Numbered from the stretch's first letter, positions 18,571 through 28,662 are shown. The stretch: DNA of 64,000 bases from Leptospira tipperaryensis (GCF_001729245.1 NZ_CP015217.1:2736001-2800000); one strand, 5' to 3'. Numbers and translations: made by a program. Notes: generated from the sequence alone by a model not told the origin.

Positions 18571-18641
18571 TTCGAAAGTGTGAGTTCCTACATTTCTTTA
18601 CAAAGTAGATTTCACTCTTCGAAAGTGTGAGTTCCTACATT
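18571..18641 (+). repeat. short direct repeat containing a dispersed-repeat end motif
   Basis: A 24-bp sequence beginning TTCGAAAGTGTGAGTTCC occurs at 18571-18594 and again at 18618-18641, 47 bases apart. The GAGTTCCTACA core matches the left end of the dispersed repeat (copy A at 9329), so these may be remnant ends. Confidence 0.6.
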
Positions 18642-18723
18642 CTAAATACCACGATAGACCGGATCAAAACCGAGATTCTCGATTCTTAAAAAATAAACGG
18701 GTGGAAAGAAGGTTTTGAGGAAA

Positions 18724-18751
18724 TTTGCCGTTCCTAAAAAAGAACGGCAAA
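18724..18751 (-). terminator. hairpin with U-rich loop, 3' of the anti-sigma gene
   Basis: On the minus strand TTTGCCGTTC pairs perfectly with GAACGGCAAA (10 bp) around loop TTTTTTAG. It is about 35 nt past the anti-sigma stop. No T-tract follows the stem; the T-run is in the loop. Confidence 0.6.
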
Positions 18752-18785
18752 TGTATCGAGGGAGAAGGAAAAGGCTAAAGGGGAT

Positions 18786-19343
18786 TTATTTTCCTTGAGT
18801 TATCTCAAGAATTTTTCCCAATTCTTCAGCAGTTCTTAGATCACCTTTTTCGGAAAAATATCTCTGAAGAGAATCCAAAGTTTTCTTAGCTTCTGCGTTT
18901 CCTGGGATTTGTTTGAGAAGGGCTTCGTCCATCGGAGATTGAAAGGAACCGGAAGAAGGAATGTCCTTAAAGTTTCCCGTTTCATTCTGACCAAAAACGG
19001 TTCCGGATCTTTCGGTTAAAACCGGAGAAGACGAAGACTGGAAACGATTGTAAGATACGAATACGATTGCTAATGCCAGAACGGCAGAGAAGGAAAGTTG
19101 CAAACCTCGGTTGGAAAGGACGTTCTCTCGAATTCTTTCCCATCCTCTTTCGGGTTCGGGTTGTATTTGTTGAAGTTGATTTTTCAATCGAAGGGAGAAT
19201 TCTTCACTCAACATAATGGAGCTGAGTTCTTTTTTTCTGAGTTCGGACATCGTCTTTACGAGAGAATTCTCAATCTTGAGTAAATCCCCGTCCTCTTTCC
19301 TTAAAAAGAGCGGAACCTTGAATTTTGAATGTAAACTTTTCAT
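18786..19343 (-). CDS. probable anti-sigma factor, single-pass membrane protein
   Basis: This 185-residue protein has a cytoplasmic helical N-terminus of about 80 residues, one membrane segment (about residues 82-98, LQLSFSAVLALAIVFVS) and a periplasmic tail. It follows the ECF sigma gene by six bases on the same strand, the usual order for a sigma/anti-sigma pair. There is no zinc-binding H-x3-C-x2-C motif, so it is not a ZAS type. The start ATG has AGGTAG upstream. The function is inferred from topology and context, not from a sequence family. Confidence 0.6.
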   Translation of the reverse strand: MKSLHSKFKVPLFLRKEDGDLLKIENSLVKTMSELRKKELSSIMLSEEFSLRLKNQLQQIQPEPERGWERIRENVLSNRGLQLSFSAVLALAIVFVSYNRFQSSSSPVLTERSGTVFGQNETGNFKDIPSSGSFQSPMDEALLKQIPGNAEAKKTLDSLQRYFSEKGDLRTAEELGKILEITQGK

Positions 19344-19349
19344 CTTTTT

Positions 19350-19952
<603 letters not shown>

Positions 19953-19976
19953 GCTTGTAGAAGTTGAATCCTGAAT

Positions 19977-19990
19977 TCAAGGATCCTTGA
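19977..19990. promoter_or_regulatory. palindrome upstream of the ECF sigma gene
   Basis: TCAAGGATCCTTGA is a perfect 14-bp palindrome 24 bases before the sigma ATG. It could be an operator in the leader or promoter region. No further support is available. Confidence 0.3.
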
Positions 19991-20036
19991 GTAAGCGGAT
20001 ATGGCAATCCGGAAAATAAGAAGTAAGAAGAATGGT

Positions 20037-20396
20037 TTATGGATCTTGCAAGGAGAGATTGATCAAAACTAGAGTTTCAGTCAGAATCATAGGCGATCGA
20101 AAACGAAGTCCATATACGTATCGTAACTTGTGATCGATCGTCTCCTGTCCGAACCATACGATATCGCCTTCAAATTCCAAACGTCTGGCGGTTTTTTTTT
20201 CTATTACGGATCCGTAAACGGGTTCCGTTGGTTCCAGATCTTCCCCGTTAAAAATCAAACAAATGCCGGTTTCGGAGATGTTCCCGAGTTTTGCGTGGAG
20301 CGTGATTAAACCAAATTCGATTTGTATGATATAGTCTGCGTAGATACCCGGATAGTATCGATGGCTCCTCGGTTGTTGATCAGGGTTTCCGGACAT
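20037..20396 (-). CDS. PilZ-domain protein, probable c-di-GMP receptor
   Basis: This 119-residue protein consists of one PilZ domain. RSHRYYPG near residue 10 stands for the R-x-x-x-R element and GNISETGICL (about 37-46) for the (D/N)-x-S-x-x-G element that bind c-di-GMP; YVYGLRF near the end is typical of the barrel. The first motif deviates, so binding is likely but not certain. It would transmit c-di-GMP signals made by the diguanylate cyclases elsewhere in the window. It sits alone between the sigma and MBOAT genes. Confidence 0.75.
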   Translation of the reverse strand: MSGNPDQQPRSHRYYPGIYADYIIQIEFGLITLHAKLGNISETGICLIFNGEDLEPTEPVYGSVIEKKTARRLEFEGDIVWFGQETIDHKLRYVYGLRFRSPMILTETLVLINLSLQDP

Positions 20397-20537
20397 CCAG
20401 ATCAGAGTTACAGTGGAATGAATGTTTGTCGAGAAGGATTTTACTTCTGGGATTCTTTGGCGATTCTATGGCAATCCACCACCAAACTACGTTCATAAAC
20501 GAAGAAGTTTTGTTAGCCGAAGTCGCTTCTTAAATGA

Positions 20538-21992
<1,455 letters not shown>

Positions 21993-22169
21993 ACTTCTAC
22001 TCCCGATGTTCCTCTCATGTTTTTCCGAACCTGGATCCGGTCAAGGAATTATGATCGTTCTCCCTTTCCTCTCGCGCTCGAATTTCTCTCTTTTGAAAAA
22101 AGAAAAATCTTGCATAATTTTCGATTCAAGGATTCAATTCTCAGAAATCTGACCAAGGAGTTGTTTTTC

Positions 22170-22775
22170 ATGCAACAAAATAAGTTTCGTAAGTCTCTCG
22201 TCGTTCTCCTCATTCCGATGATCACCCTGCTCTCTTTTGCAAATTGTTTTGGTAAGTTTGCCATCGTTAAAAAAGTGTATGACGTGAACGAAGGATTTAA
22301 CATCGGAAGCGGACTACTCGCAAAGATCATCAAAACTCTCGTAATGTATTTTCCTTTTAGCATTCTCTACGCAGTGGGCTTTTTCTTTGACATCATTCTT
22401 TTTAACCTGATCGAGTTCTGGTCCGGAAGTAATCCAGTCGGTTACAACGAATATGATAAAGATGGAAAATACGTAAAAACATTCGAAGACCAAGGTGAGA
22501 AACTGACTCTGACTTATTCTAATTTCGGAAGCAGATTGGATCTTCAGGTTGAAAAAGAAGGAAAATCACAATTCCTTTCCACTCTTCGTTCCGAGCCTGG
22601 AAAGTTTTTCGTTGAAAAGAACGGAAAGCTGGAAGAAATCGCCGTGAGCGCTGAAACCATCGGTTCTAAGACCATTCTTAAAATGGCGGAACAAGGTAAA
22701 CTGAAGTCCACAAAAGTGATCGAAACCAAAACGTTAAACGAATTGGAAGAAAAGCTGACCGCAGAAGCTCTTTAA
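22170..22775 (+). CDS. DUF3332-family lipoprotein
   Basis: This 201-residue protein starts MQQNKFRKSLVVLLIPMITL and has a spirochaetal lipobox ending FANC. GKFAIVKKVYDVNE then follows, characteristic of the DUF3332 family. A second hydrophobic stretch (about 57-85, LAKIIKTLVMYFPFSILYAV onwards) could span the inner membrane, with a soluble C-terminal half. The start at 22170 is set by AAGGAG nine bases upstream; the longer open frame from 22017 is not needed. Function unknown; the family is common in spirochaetes and some gammaproteobacteria. Confidence 0.8.
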   Translation: MQQNKFRKSLVVLLIPMITLLSFANCFGKFAIVKKVYDVNEGFNIGSGLLAKIIKTLVMYFPFSILYAVGFFFDIILFNLIEFWSGSNPVGYNEYDKDGKYVKTFEDQGEKLTLTYSNFGSRLDLQVEKEGKSQFLSTLRSEPGKFFVEKNGKLEEIAVSAETIGSKTILKMAEQGKLKSTKVIETKTLNELEEKLTAEAL

Positions 22776-22785
22776 GAATTTTAAA

Positions 22786-22814
22786 AGTAATCAGGGAATT
22801 CTTCCCTGATTACT
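22786..22814. terminator. bidirectional terminator hairpin
   Basis: AGTAATCAGGGAA pairs perfectly with TTCCCTGATTACT (13 bp, loop TTC) between the convergent DUF3332 and DUF192 genes. It includes the TAA stop of the minus-strand gene. Confidence 0.8.
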
Positions 22815-23265
22815 GAACCGCCTTTACTCGATCCGGAATTTTTAAAACTCCGAACTTGCCGATTTTTCTTTTTGCGAACCACCCTTGATTGACTTCCAGC
22901 GCGTACAAAGCCTTTTCACTCGAATGATAGAGTTCCTTCGTTTGATTCGGTTTCATATCGTGAATGTCCGTGATTCTTTTATCTCGATTGAAATACGCAA
23001 TGCTCAGAGGAATCCAAGTATTCTTCATCCAAAAACTCAAATAGTCAGGTTCTGAAAAAACAAAAAGCATACCTTCGTTTTCACCCATTGACTTTCGATA
23101 CATCAAACCGCGGGCTCGATCCCTCGGCGTGTTTACGATTTCGACGAGAAGAGGATGTTCGTCCACGTAGATCGTGATTTTTTCAATGTCCCTCGCGTTT
23201 ACGTTGTATGAAACCGCAAAGAGAAAAAGGAGAATGGGTAGGAGTTTAGATCGAAGTTGGAACAT
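22810..23265 (-). CDS. DUF192-family exported protein
   Basis: This 151-residue protein has a signal peptide (about 1-24) followed by the DUF192 core: NTPRDRARGLMYRKSM, EGMLFVF, LSFWMKNTWIPLSIAYF, and ALYALEVNQGWFAK. The R-G-L-M, F-W-M-K-N-T and P-L-D/S-I-A/V motifs define this small beta fold, found in many exported bacterial proteins without known activity. The stop codon lies inside the shared terminator hairpin. Upstream is dispersed repeat copy B. Confidence 0.88.
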   Translation of the reverse strand: MFQLRSKLLPILLFLFAVSYNVNARDIEKITIYVDEHPLLVEIVNTPRDRARGLMYRKSMGENEGMLFVFSEPDYLSFWMKNTWIPLSIAYFNRDKRITDIHDMKPNQTKELYHSSEKALYALEVNQGWFAKRKIGKFGVLKIPDRVKAVQ

Positions 23266-23340
23266 ATTTTCGTTTATTTCTTTGAATTACACCGCTGATA
23301 ACGACGAACACAATCGGATTCTTGATTCTTCTTTTGTGAG

Positions 23341-23503
23341 TTGTCGGAGTTCCGACGACTCACTCTTAGGGAAATTTATCGTTGCAGAAAATGCGATTCT
23401 GTGATAGAAGAAATTTCCCGATTTTTCCCGCCGCCTCTCCCCTCCACCCGATTCAGGGCGGGGGCCGCGAGCGTTTTCACAGTGAACGTCGGAACTACGA
23501 CAA
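23341..23503 (+). repeat. dispersed structured repeat, copy B
   Basis: The left end TTGTCGGAGTTCCGACGA (23341-23358) and right end CGTCGGAACTACGACAA (23487-23503) are inverted relative to each other. Inside lie CTGTGATAGAAGAAATTT and a GC-rich hairpin CCCGCC...GGGCGGG. Total length is 163 bp. It fills the gap between the DUF192 start and the crotonase stop. Confidence 0.85.
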
Positions 23504-23543
23504 ACGTAGCGCCTTCGATCTTTTTTTCGCGATTTCCGGACGA

Positions 23544-24317
23544 CTAAAAGTTTGCCGGTCTTTTTTCTAAGAACGCGGTCATTCCTTCCTTGGATTGACC
23601 ACCGTCAAAACAAGCACCGAAGGCTTTTTCTTCCAGAGCGATTCCCTCTTTGAGAGAAAGATCCAGACCTTCTTGGATCGTTTTTTTCACTCTCTCGATC
23701 GCCTCCGGTCCTTTTTTAAGAATGGAATTCGCAATCATTTTACAAACTCCTAATAGATCATCCCCTTCCTTCACGAGCTTGTTGAGAATTCCGATTCTAT
23801 ATCCTTCTTCCGCGGTGATCATATCTCCGGTTAAGACGAGTTCGATCGCTCTTCCGTATCCGATCAGTCTCGCGAGTCTCTGGGTTCCGCCGAATCCGGG
23901 GATTAGTCCGAGAGAAACTTCGGGCAAACCTAATTTCGCTTTCTCCGATCCGATTCTTAGATCGCAAGCGAGAGTCAGCTCCATGCCTCCGCCCAACGCG
24001 AATCCGTTGATCGCAGCGATGGAAACGATTTTAGATTGATGCAGTTTTTGGAATACTCCATTGCCGAGTTTGGAAAAGTTTTCTCCTTCCGCGATCCCGA
24101 GTTCTTTCATCTCGGCGATATCGGCTCCGGCTACGAAGGCCTTTCCTTCTCCGGTAAAAATCATCACTCGGATGTTTTTATCTTTTTCCAAAGAATCGAT
24201 TTCCTGACCGATTTGAGTAAGGACTTCTTTGTTTAACGCGTTGAGCGCAGACGGTCTTTGGATTGTAAGAATTGCGATTTGCCCTTCTTTAGTTACGTTG
24301 ATTAATTTTTCACTCAT
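23544..24317 (-). CDS. enoyl-CoA hydratase/isomerase (crotonase) family protein
   Basis: This 257-residue crotonase has the oxyanion-hole segments AFVAGADIAEM and GFALGGGMELTLACDLRI, and both catalytic glutamates of enoyl-CoA hydratases: Glu in LPEVSLGLIPGFGGTQRL and Glu in GYGRAIELVLTG. It likely hydrates 2-enoyl-CoA in fatty acid beta-oxidation, the main carbon route of leptospires. The ATG lies eight bases after the SpoIIE phosphatase stop on the same strand. The two may be cotranscribed although their functions differ. Confidence 0.92.
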   Translation of the reverse strand: MSEKLINVTKEGQIAILTIQRPSALNALNKEVLTQIGQEIDSLEKDKNIRVMIFTGEGKAFVAGADIAEMKELGIAEGENFSKLGNGVFQKLHQSKIVSIAAINGFALGGGMELTLACDLRIGSEKAKLGLPEVSLGLIPGFGGTQRLARLIGYGRAIELVLTGDMITAEEGYRIGILNKLVKEGDDLLGVCKMIANSILKKGPEAIERVKKTIQEGLDLSLKEGIALEEKAFGACFDGGQSKEGMTAFLEKRPANF

Positions 24318-24325
24318 TCTTATAT

Positions 24326-25708
24326 TTACTCCACTTCCACGATGAGAAAGAGGGTGTCGTCCTCCAGTGTTACGTTTCCAAAAAACTTCTCAACCGCCTT
24401 CTGCACGTTGGCCTTAAAGACGATCAGATCTTTTTCGGATCGATTCTCATTCAATATTTCTAAGAGGCCTTCCGTTCCAAGCTGTTTTCCTTCTTCATTT
24501 TTGTTTTCTATCAACCCATCGGTATATAAGAAGAATCGATCATCTTCAACGAGCGGAAGTTTGATTTGTTCCGCGATCGGTTTTTTGATTCCGAAGCCGA
24601 GAATCGCACCTTCGGTTTCGATTTCTTGAAATTCTTTTTTAAAAGATCCGTGGATCAGATAAGGATGTCCCGCGTTGGAAAACGTAATCTCCTTTGAAAT
24701 AAAATCCATAAACATATAGATCGCGGACGCGTGATAGGATTGAAATTGTTTTTGCAAAGATTCGTCTATGTAATCCATCAAACGAGAAGGATGCACTTTT
24801 AAAATATAAGGCATCGTCGAAACCATAATTTTCACCATGGAAGCAACGAGAGCCGACGCGATTCCGTGCCCCGCGATATCGGTTAAAAAGATTCCCGTGT
24901 TTCCTTCCCGCAATTGAACGAAATCAAAAAAATCCCCTCCGATATGATTCGGAGTGATCCTCATCACTTCGTAACGGATCCCTTTGATGCTAAGACGTCC
25001 CGGAAAAAGATTCTCCTGTACCTGTTTTGCGACCGTAAGATCTTGTTGGATGTATTTGTATTCCAGATCCAATTCGGAAGAGATCGAAATCAGTCGCTTA
25101 ACAATAATTACCGAAGAAGTTCCGATGACGATACAAAGCCCGTAGACTACGTCGGGAACAAAAAGAATTCTCGGAAAATCATCCAGACCGAGTTCGATTC
25201 TTTTTATGGAAACAAAAAAGATATGAAGAGCAATCGCAATGACCCCGGTCAAAAAACAGGATCCTTTTTTCAGACGAAACATCTGAAAGATCACGATGAG
25301 AGAAATGAGCAAAAAGTAATTATTATAAATCTGTAGGCTTTCCAAATCCTGAAAACTGTAAAAGGATTCGTGAAAAAGATTCATCATCAAAAAGATGATC
25401 GCTACGTTCGATATTTGAATCACGGAGGAAAGAAATTTCTCCTGAAAGGAAAGAACCAAACTCATCACGTTGATCAAAAAGATGATTCCCAAATAAAGAA
25501 CTCCCCTTTCCGAGTTTCGAACCTCCGGAATCGCAAGGGTAGGATACATCGTGAAGTGAAGAAGGAACGCGAGACGGATAAAGGACTGATCGATGCGAGT
25601 TTGATCCTTCCAAGCTTCGGCTTCGCTGTAGTTGAATTCCCTATCAAAAAAAGTAAAGGGATTCAGAAAGCCGGATCGAAATTTACTGAATCGTTTTATC
25701 CAAGTCAT
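24326..25708 (-). CDS. membrane-bound PP2C phosphatase, SpoIIE/RsbU type
   Basis: This 460-residue protein has an N-terminal part of about 200 residues with six or seven membrane helices, a short coiled linker, then a SpoIIE domain: LTVAKQVQENLFPG, GGDFFDFV with the metal Asp, FLTDIAGHGIASALVASM, and FFLYTDGLIE. Such phosphatases dephosphorylate anti-sigma-factor antagonists in partner-switching pathways. No STAS or kinase partner gene is adjacent. Its ATG lies within the 3' end of the upstream exported-protein gene (26-base overlap), suggesting coupled translation. Confidence 0.9.
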   Translation of the reverse strand: MTWIKRFSKFRSGFLNPFTFFDREFNYSEAEAWKDQTRIDQSFIRLAFLLHFTMYPTLAIPEVRNSERGVLYLGIIFLINVMSLVLSFQEKFLSSVIQISNVAIIFLMMNLFHESFYSFQDLESLQIYNNYFLLISLIVIFQMFRLKKGSCFLTGVIAIALHIFFVSIKRIELGLDDFPRILFVPDVVYGLCIVIGTSSVIIVKRLISISSELDLEYKYIQQDLTVAKQVQENLFPGRLSIKGIRYEVMRITPNHIGGDFFDFVQLREGNTGIFLTDIAGHGIASALVASMVKIMVSTMPYILKVHPSRLMDYIDESLQKQFQSYHASAIYMFMDFISKEITFSNAGHPYLIHGSFKKEFQEIETEGAILGFGIKKPIAEQIKLPLVEDDRFFLYTDGLIENKNEEGKQLGTEGLLEILNENRSEKDLIVFKANVQKAVEKFFGNVTLEDDTLFLIVEVE

Positions 25709-26036
25709 AACGAGTGATTTCCGATCCCGAAAGATAAATTTTTATGTTCCAACCCGACTCCAAATACTTGTCTAGTTTTTCCGAAATTTCCAACGCTTCC
25801 TTTTCCGTATTCACACGAATAAAAAAAGAACCGGAAGTCGATTTATAGTTATAAGGAAAGCGTTCGCTTAACAAAAGTGTGACTCTTAAATGGTCTCTCC
25901 GGGTTTCGATCACGATATGTGAAACGTGTTTTCGGTTGATGATTCTTTCATTGATAGGAAGGCTCCATGGATTCGTTTCCGCACTGGAAGATAGAGCCAT
26001 AAAAAAAAACGCAGGCAAAAGGGAATAAAACTTCAT
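25683..26036 (-). CDS. small exported protein, overlaps phosphatase gene
   Basis: This 117-residue protein has a signal peptide (MKFYSLLPAFFFMALSSSAE) and a mature part of about 97 residues with alternating beta/alpha pattern (HIVIETRRDHLRVTLLLSER; FFIRVNTEKEALEISEKLDKYL). I do not recognise the family. The ATG at 26036 with GGAAACG upstream is chosen over a TTG at 26045. The 3' end overlaps the SpoIIE phosphatase start by 26 bases. A periplasmic sensor accessory for the membrane phosphatase is possible but only by context. Confidence 0.65.
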   Translation of the reverse strand: MKFYSLLPAFFFMALSSSAETNPWSLPINERIINRKHVSHIVIETRRDHLRVTLLLSERFPYNYKSTSGSFFIRVNTEKEALEISEKLDKYLESGWNIKIYLSGSEITRYDLDKTIQ

Positions 26037-26194
26037 CGTTTCCAAATTTCCCTAGCCTGGGAACTTTGAGTCCAAATTTACAAGGCTCCTGGAATTGCGC
26101 AAACCATTCCGTTTACTACCTCCTTTTTTTTCGGAATAAATATGATTCCGGTTTCGGGTTTACTTTTTTCCGGGACTTTGGAAAAATCTTTCCT

Positions 26195-27238
26195 ATGCAT
26201 TTATTTCCCAGCTATGTCTTGGAAAAACATTTACGAATGTTATGGATAGGATCCGTCTTTTTGGGGTTTTTCTTTTGCAAGCCCTCCCCGCACTCAATGG
26301 GAAATAATCCTTACGCAGAACTCTTCTCAAATCATAAAATAACAAGAGTTGAGCGTTATACGCTCTACAAAGGATGGGAGAATAGAGTTTTCAGTTTGGA
26401 TCCTGACGAACAAAACTTCATCCAGGAGATGAATCGAATCGACGGATTTCAAGATTCTCCCGAGCCGGATTCAAATCTGTCTCTATGGAAGAATCGCTTG
26501 CGCGCTGTTAGAAAAAATCTTCCGGATTCCGTAAATTCGATCTTAGACGATTCTCTTTATCGAGTGATCCTTTGTAAGAATTTAGGCGGCACGGGGCTTA
26601 CCGGTTTTGTCTATGACTCTCATGGTCCGGCCGGAGGAGTGATCTTTTTGGATACGGAAATGCTGACTCAGACCGCAAACGAATGGATCACCAAAAAGGA
26701 GAATTCTCCGTTTCGTTCCCCAAACACACAAATCGCCGTTCAAATCGAATCGGAGTTAGGTGATAGTATTGAAAGTGCGACGGAATACATTCTTTTACAC
26801 GAAGTGGGTCATCTCGTTTCCGTTCGGGAAAAGATCGTCCCCGACTTTCGTGAAATTAAAAGAGACTTTAGTACTTTTGAATTTTCTAATGGAATTTGGT
26901 CGAGTGAACTGGAGAGTTCCTTCGATTCCCGCTTTCCCCTGCGGAAAAAAGTTCGTTTTTACACAAACGATCCGATGGATCTCGAAACTCATTGGAACGA
27001 AATCTATCCGGTCTTAAAAACAACACCGTTTCCCACCCTTTACTCCGCGAACAACGGAGACGATTTTTTTGCCGATTCCTTTGTCTCGTATGTGCATACG
27101 GAGTTACAAAAAAAGGTATGGCGTTTGGAAATTCTTCAAAACAAAAAAAAGGTTTTTGAAATGAAGAATGGAATTCAGGAAGAACGTTGTCTCAAACAAA
27201 AAAAATTCTTGGATGGTTTGTTTCAAAAGAAACGTTAG
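26195..27238 (+). CDS. membrane-anchored zincin-like metallopeptidase
   Basis: Starting at 26195 this is a 347-residue protein with a hydrophobic N-terminus (LWIGSVFLGFFF, followed by Cys), suggesting a lipoprotein with an unusual Phe before the Cys. The centre has YILLHEVGHLVSV, a H-E-x-x-H zinc motif. NGDDFFADSFVSYVH further on may supply the third ligand. No exact family is recognised. Starts at 26195 and 26237 are both possible, and neither has a strong ribosome-binding site. It is divergent from the small exported protein gene. Confidence 0.6.
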   Translation: MHLFPSYVLEKHLRMLWIGSVFLGFFFCKPSPHSMGNNPYAELFSNHKITRVERYTLYKGWENRVFSLDPDEQNFIQEMNRIDGFQDSPEPDSNLSLWKNRLRAVRKNLPDSVNSILDDSLYRVILCKNLGGTGLTGFVYDSHGPAGGVIFLDTEMLTQTANEWITKKENSPFRSPNTQIAVQIESELGDSIESATEYILLHEVGHLVSVREKIVPDFREIKRDFSTFEFSNGIWSSELESSFDSRFPLRKKVRFYTNDPMDLETHWNEIYPVLKTTPFPTLYSANNGDDFFADSFVSYVHTELQKKVWRLEILQNKKKVFEMKNGIQEERCLKQKKFLDGLFQKKR

Positions 27239-27407
27239 GAGTCGTTTACTCTGAATTTTAGAGACTAAACGTTCGATATCCGGCTGCGATCCTTGTCTTT
27301 TTTATTGAAACTACCAATCTAAAGAAAGGTTTGTCACAAAACGAGTCCATTCAGTCGTGAATGCGGCATGGTTTTAGAATCGCCGAAGTATCATAAATTC
27401 TCCCGGA

Positions 27408-28046
27408 TTACAAATTTTTCAACAACCAAACGTTTTCTTTTGCGGGACATTTCCCTTTCATTCCGCCCGGAACTTCTCTGGTTTCCATTAAATTCAAATG
27501 ATAATGATTGGAATAGTGCTTTCTTACTTCGTCGTTCTGGATCGAAAAAGGAGGACCGTTTATCATACTTTGATCATATTCGTAACAAACTAACAATTGG
27601 GGTGCGTTTTTTGTGATCTGGATCAAGTGAGTTGTATACCGATCGCGCATTTCTTGCGGTAACGCTACCAAGGCCGCTCTGTCGTAAATCCCGTCGACCG
27701 TACCAAGAATCTCATTCGATAAATGGAATATATCACCGACAAAAATGTCAATATTATCCGCGCTGTATCGGTCCAACTCGCCCACACGCTCTATTTTTGG
27801 CTTCACTCCAAGTTCCGAAAATAATTGTTCGATTGCAATTTGACTTAGCTCTGCACCGGCGACCCGATAGCCGTTTGAAAGCAACCAAGGTATATCCAGG
27901 GTTTTCCCGCATAACGGTACAAATACTCGGCTTCCCTTTGCCAAAGACAGATCTTTGAAATAGCCGATTAAATATGGATTCGCCTTACCTTCGTGAAAAG
28001 CGATCTCATTCTTACTCCATCTCTGATGCCAAAAATTCGCGTCCAT
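27408..28046 (-). CDS. tpm: thiopurine S-methyltransferase family methyltransferase
   Basis: This 212-residue protein starts MDANFWHQRWSKNEIAFHEG, the TPMT family opening, and has the SAM-binding stretch VFVPLCGKTLDIPWLLSNGY plus the acidic loop AGAELSQIAIEQLF. DGIYDRAALVALP is also conserved. Bacterial members methylate thiopurines and selenium or tellurium oxyanions. The start at 28046 has GAGG nine bases upstream; the 16-codon upstream extension lacks homology. It is a monocistronic gene. Confidence 0.9.
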   Translation of the reverse strand: MDANFWHQRWSKNEIAFHEGKANPYLIGYFKDLSLAKGSRVFVPLCGKTLDIPWLLSNGYRVAGAELSQIAIEQLFSELGVKPKIERVGELDRYSADNIDIFVGDIFHLSNEILGTVDGIYDRAALVALPQEMRDRYTTHLIQITKNAPQLLVCYEYDQSMINGPPFSIQNDEVRKHYSNHYHLNLMETREVPGGMKGKCPAKENVWLLKNL

Positions 28047-28172
28047 AACAACCTCTCTGTCAGTTGATTTGAAGAGAACTTCGAATTTTGTCACTCTTAA
28101 AGCGGATTATCGACGAGGAAATTCGAACACGAAGGTGGTCGTTACCCTATTTTGACATTTCATTCGCAATCG

Positions 28173-28631
28173 CTAATTTAGAATGAACACAATGGAGATC
28201 TTTTGATAACAAGTAGAACTTGCGCCGTCTATTTTACAAGGCTTGTAGGAAGCGGTATTCAACATCATTCCTGCGGATTCGTTAAAATCGGAGTGATCGC
28301 AGCTATTTGCTGATAGACAATAATTTTCTAATATACCATCCGTATTGACGATTACATACGTATCGATCACGCATCTCTTGATATTTTTTTTAATCGCCGA
28401 ACGTGGATAAGAGTCAATCGTCATAGGAGCCAACACCTGTACGATCGGATATTCAAAAGTGGCGTCGGCGAGAGGAAATTTTTTCTCGATCAATTCTTGG
28501 CAAGAAATTCGATTTTTACTGATACCGTAAATAAAACCGATATCGGAAAGTTTTGATTTCTCTTTACGAACGGCAAACAACATACTTCCGAAGAAAAAAA
28601 CTACAATCAATCCGATTTTAAAAAATTTCAA
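28173..28631 (-). CDS. exported Cys-rich protein with TonB-C-like fold
   Basis: This 152-residue protein has an N-terminal signal sequence (MKFFKIGLIVVFFFGSMLFA). The mature part resembles a TonB C-terminal domain: SYPRSAIKKNIKRCVIDTYV, IVNTDGILENYCLS, SANSCDHSDFNESAGMMLNT, then SYKPCKID. This follows the Y-P-x-x-A, V-V-x-V-x-x-D-G, S-S-x-x-x-x-D-x-A and F-x-P pattern. Five cysteines in the mature region could form disulfides. There is no proline-rich spacer, so it is not a standard TonB. The start is TTG one base downstream of a hairpin (28633-28657). Confidence 0.6.
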   Translation of the reverse strand: MKFFKIGLIVVFFFGSMLFAVRKEKSKLSDIGFIYGISKNRISCQELIEKKFPLADATFEYPIVQVLAPMTIDSYPRSAIKKNIKRCVIDTYVIVNTDGILENYCLSANSCDHSDFNESAGMMLNTASYKPCKIDGASSTCYQKISIVFILN

Positions 28632-28632
28632 A

Positions 28633-28657
28633 GTATTCGATCCTAATTATCGAATAC
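28633..28657 (-). promoter_or_regulatory. hairpin enclosing the ribosome-binding site
   Basis: On the minus strand GTATTCGAT pairs perfectly with ATCGAATAC (9 bp) around loop AATTAGG. The AGGAT Shine-Dalgarno spans loop and 3' arm and the TTG start follows one base after the stem. It may be a translational switch or a protein-binding dyad. Confidence 0.45.
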
Positions 28658-28662
28658 AACAA

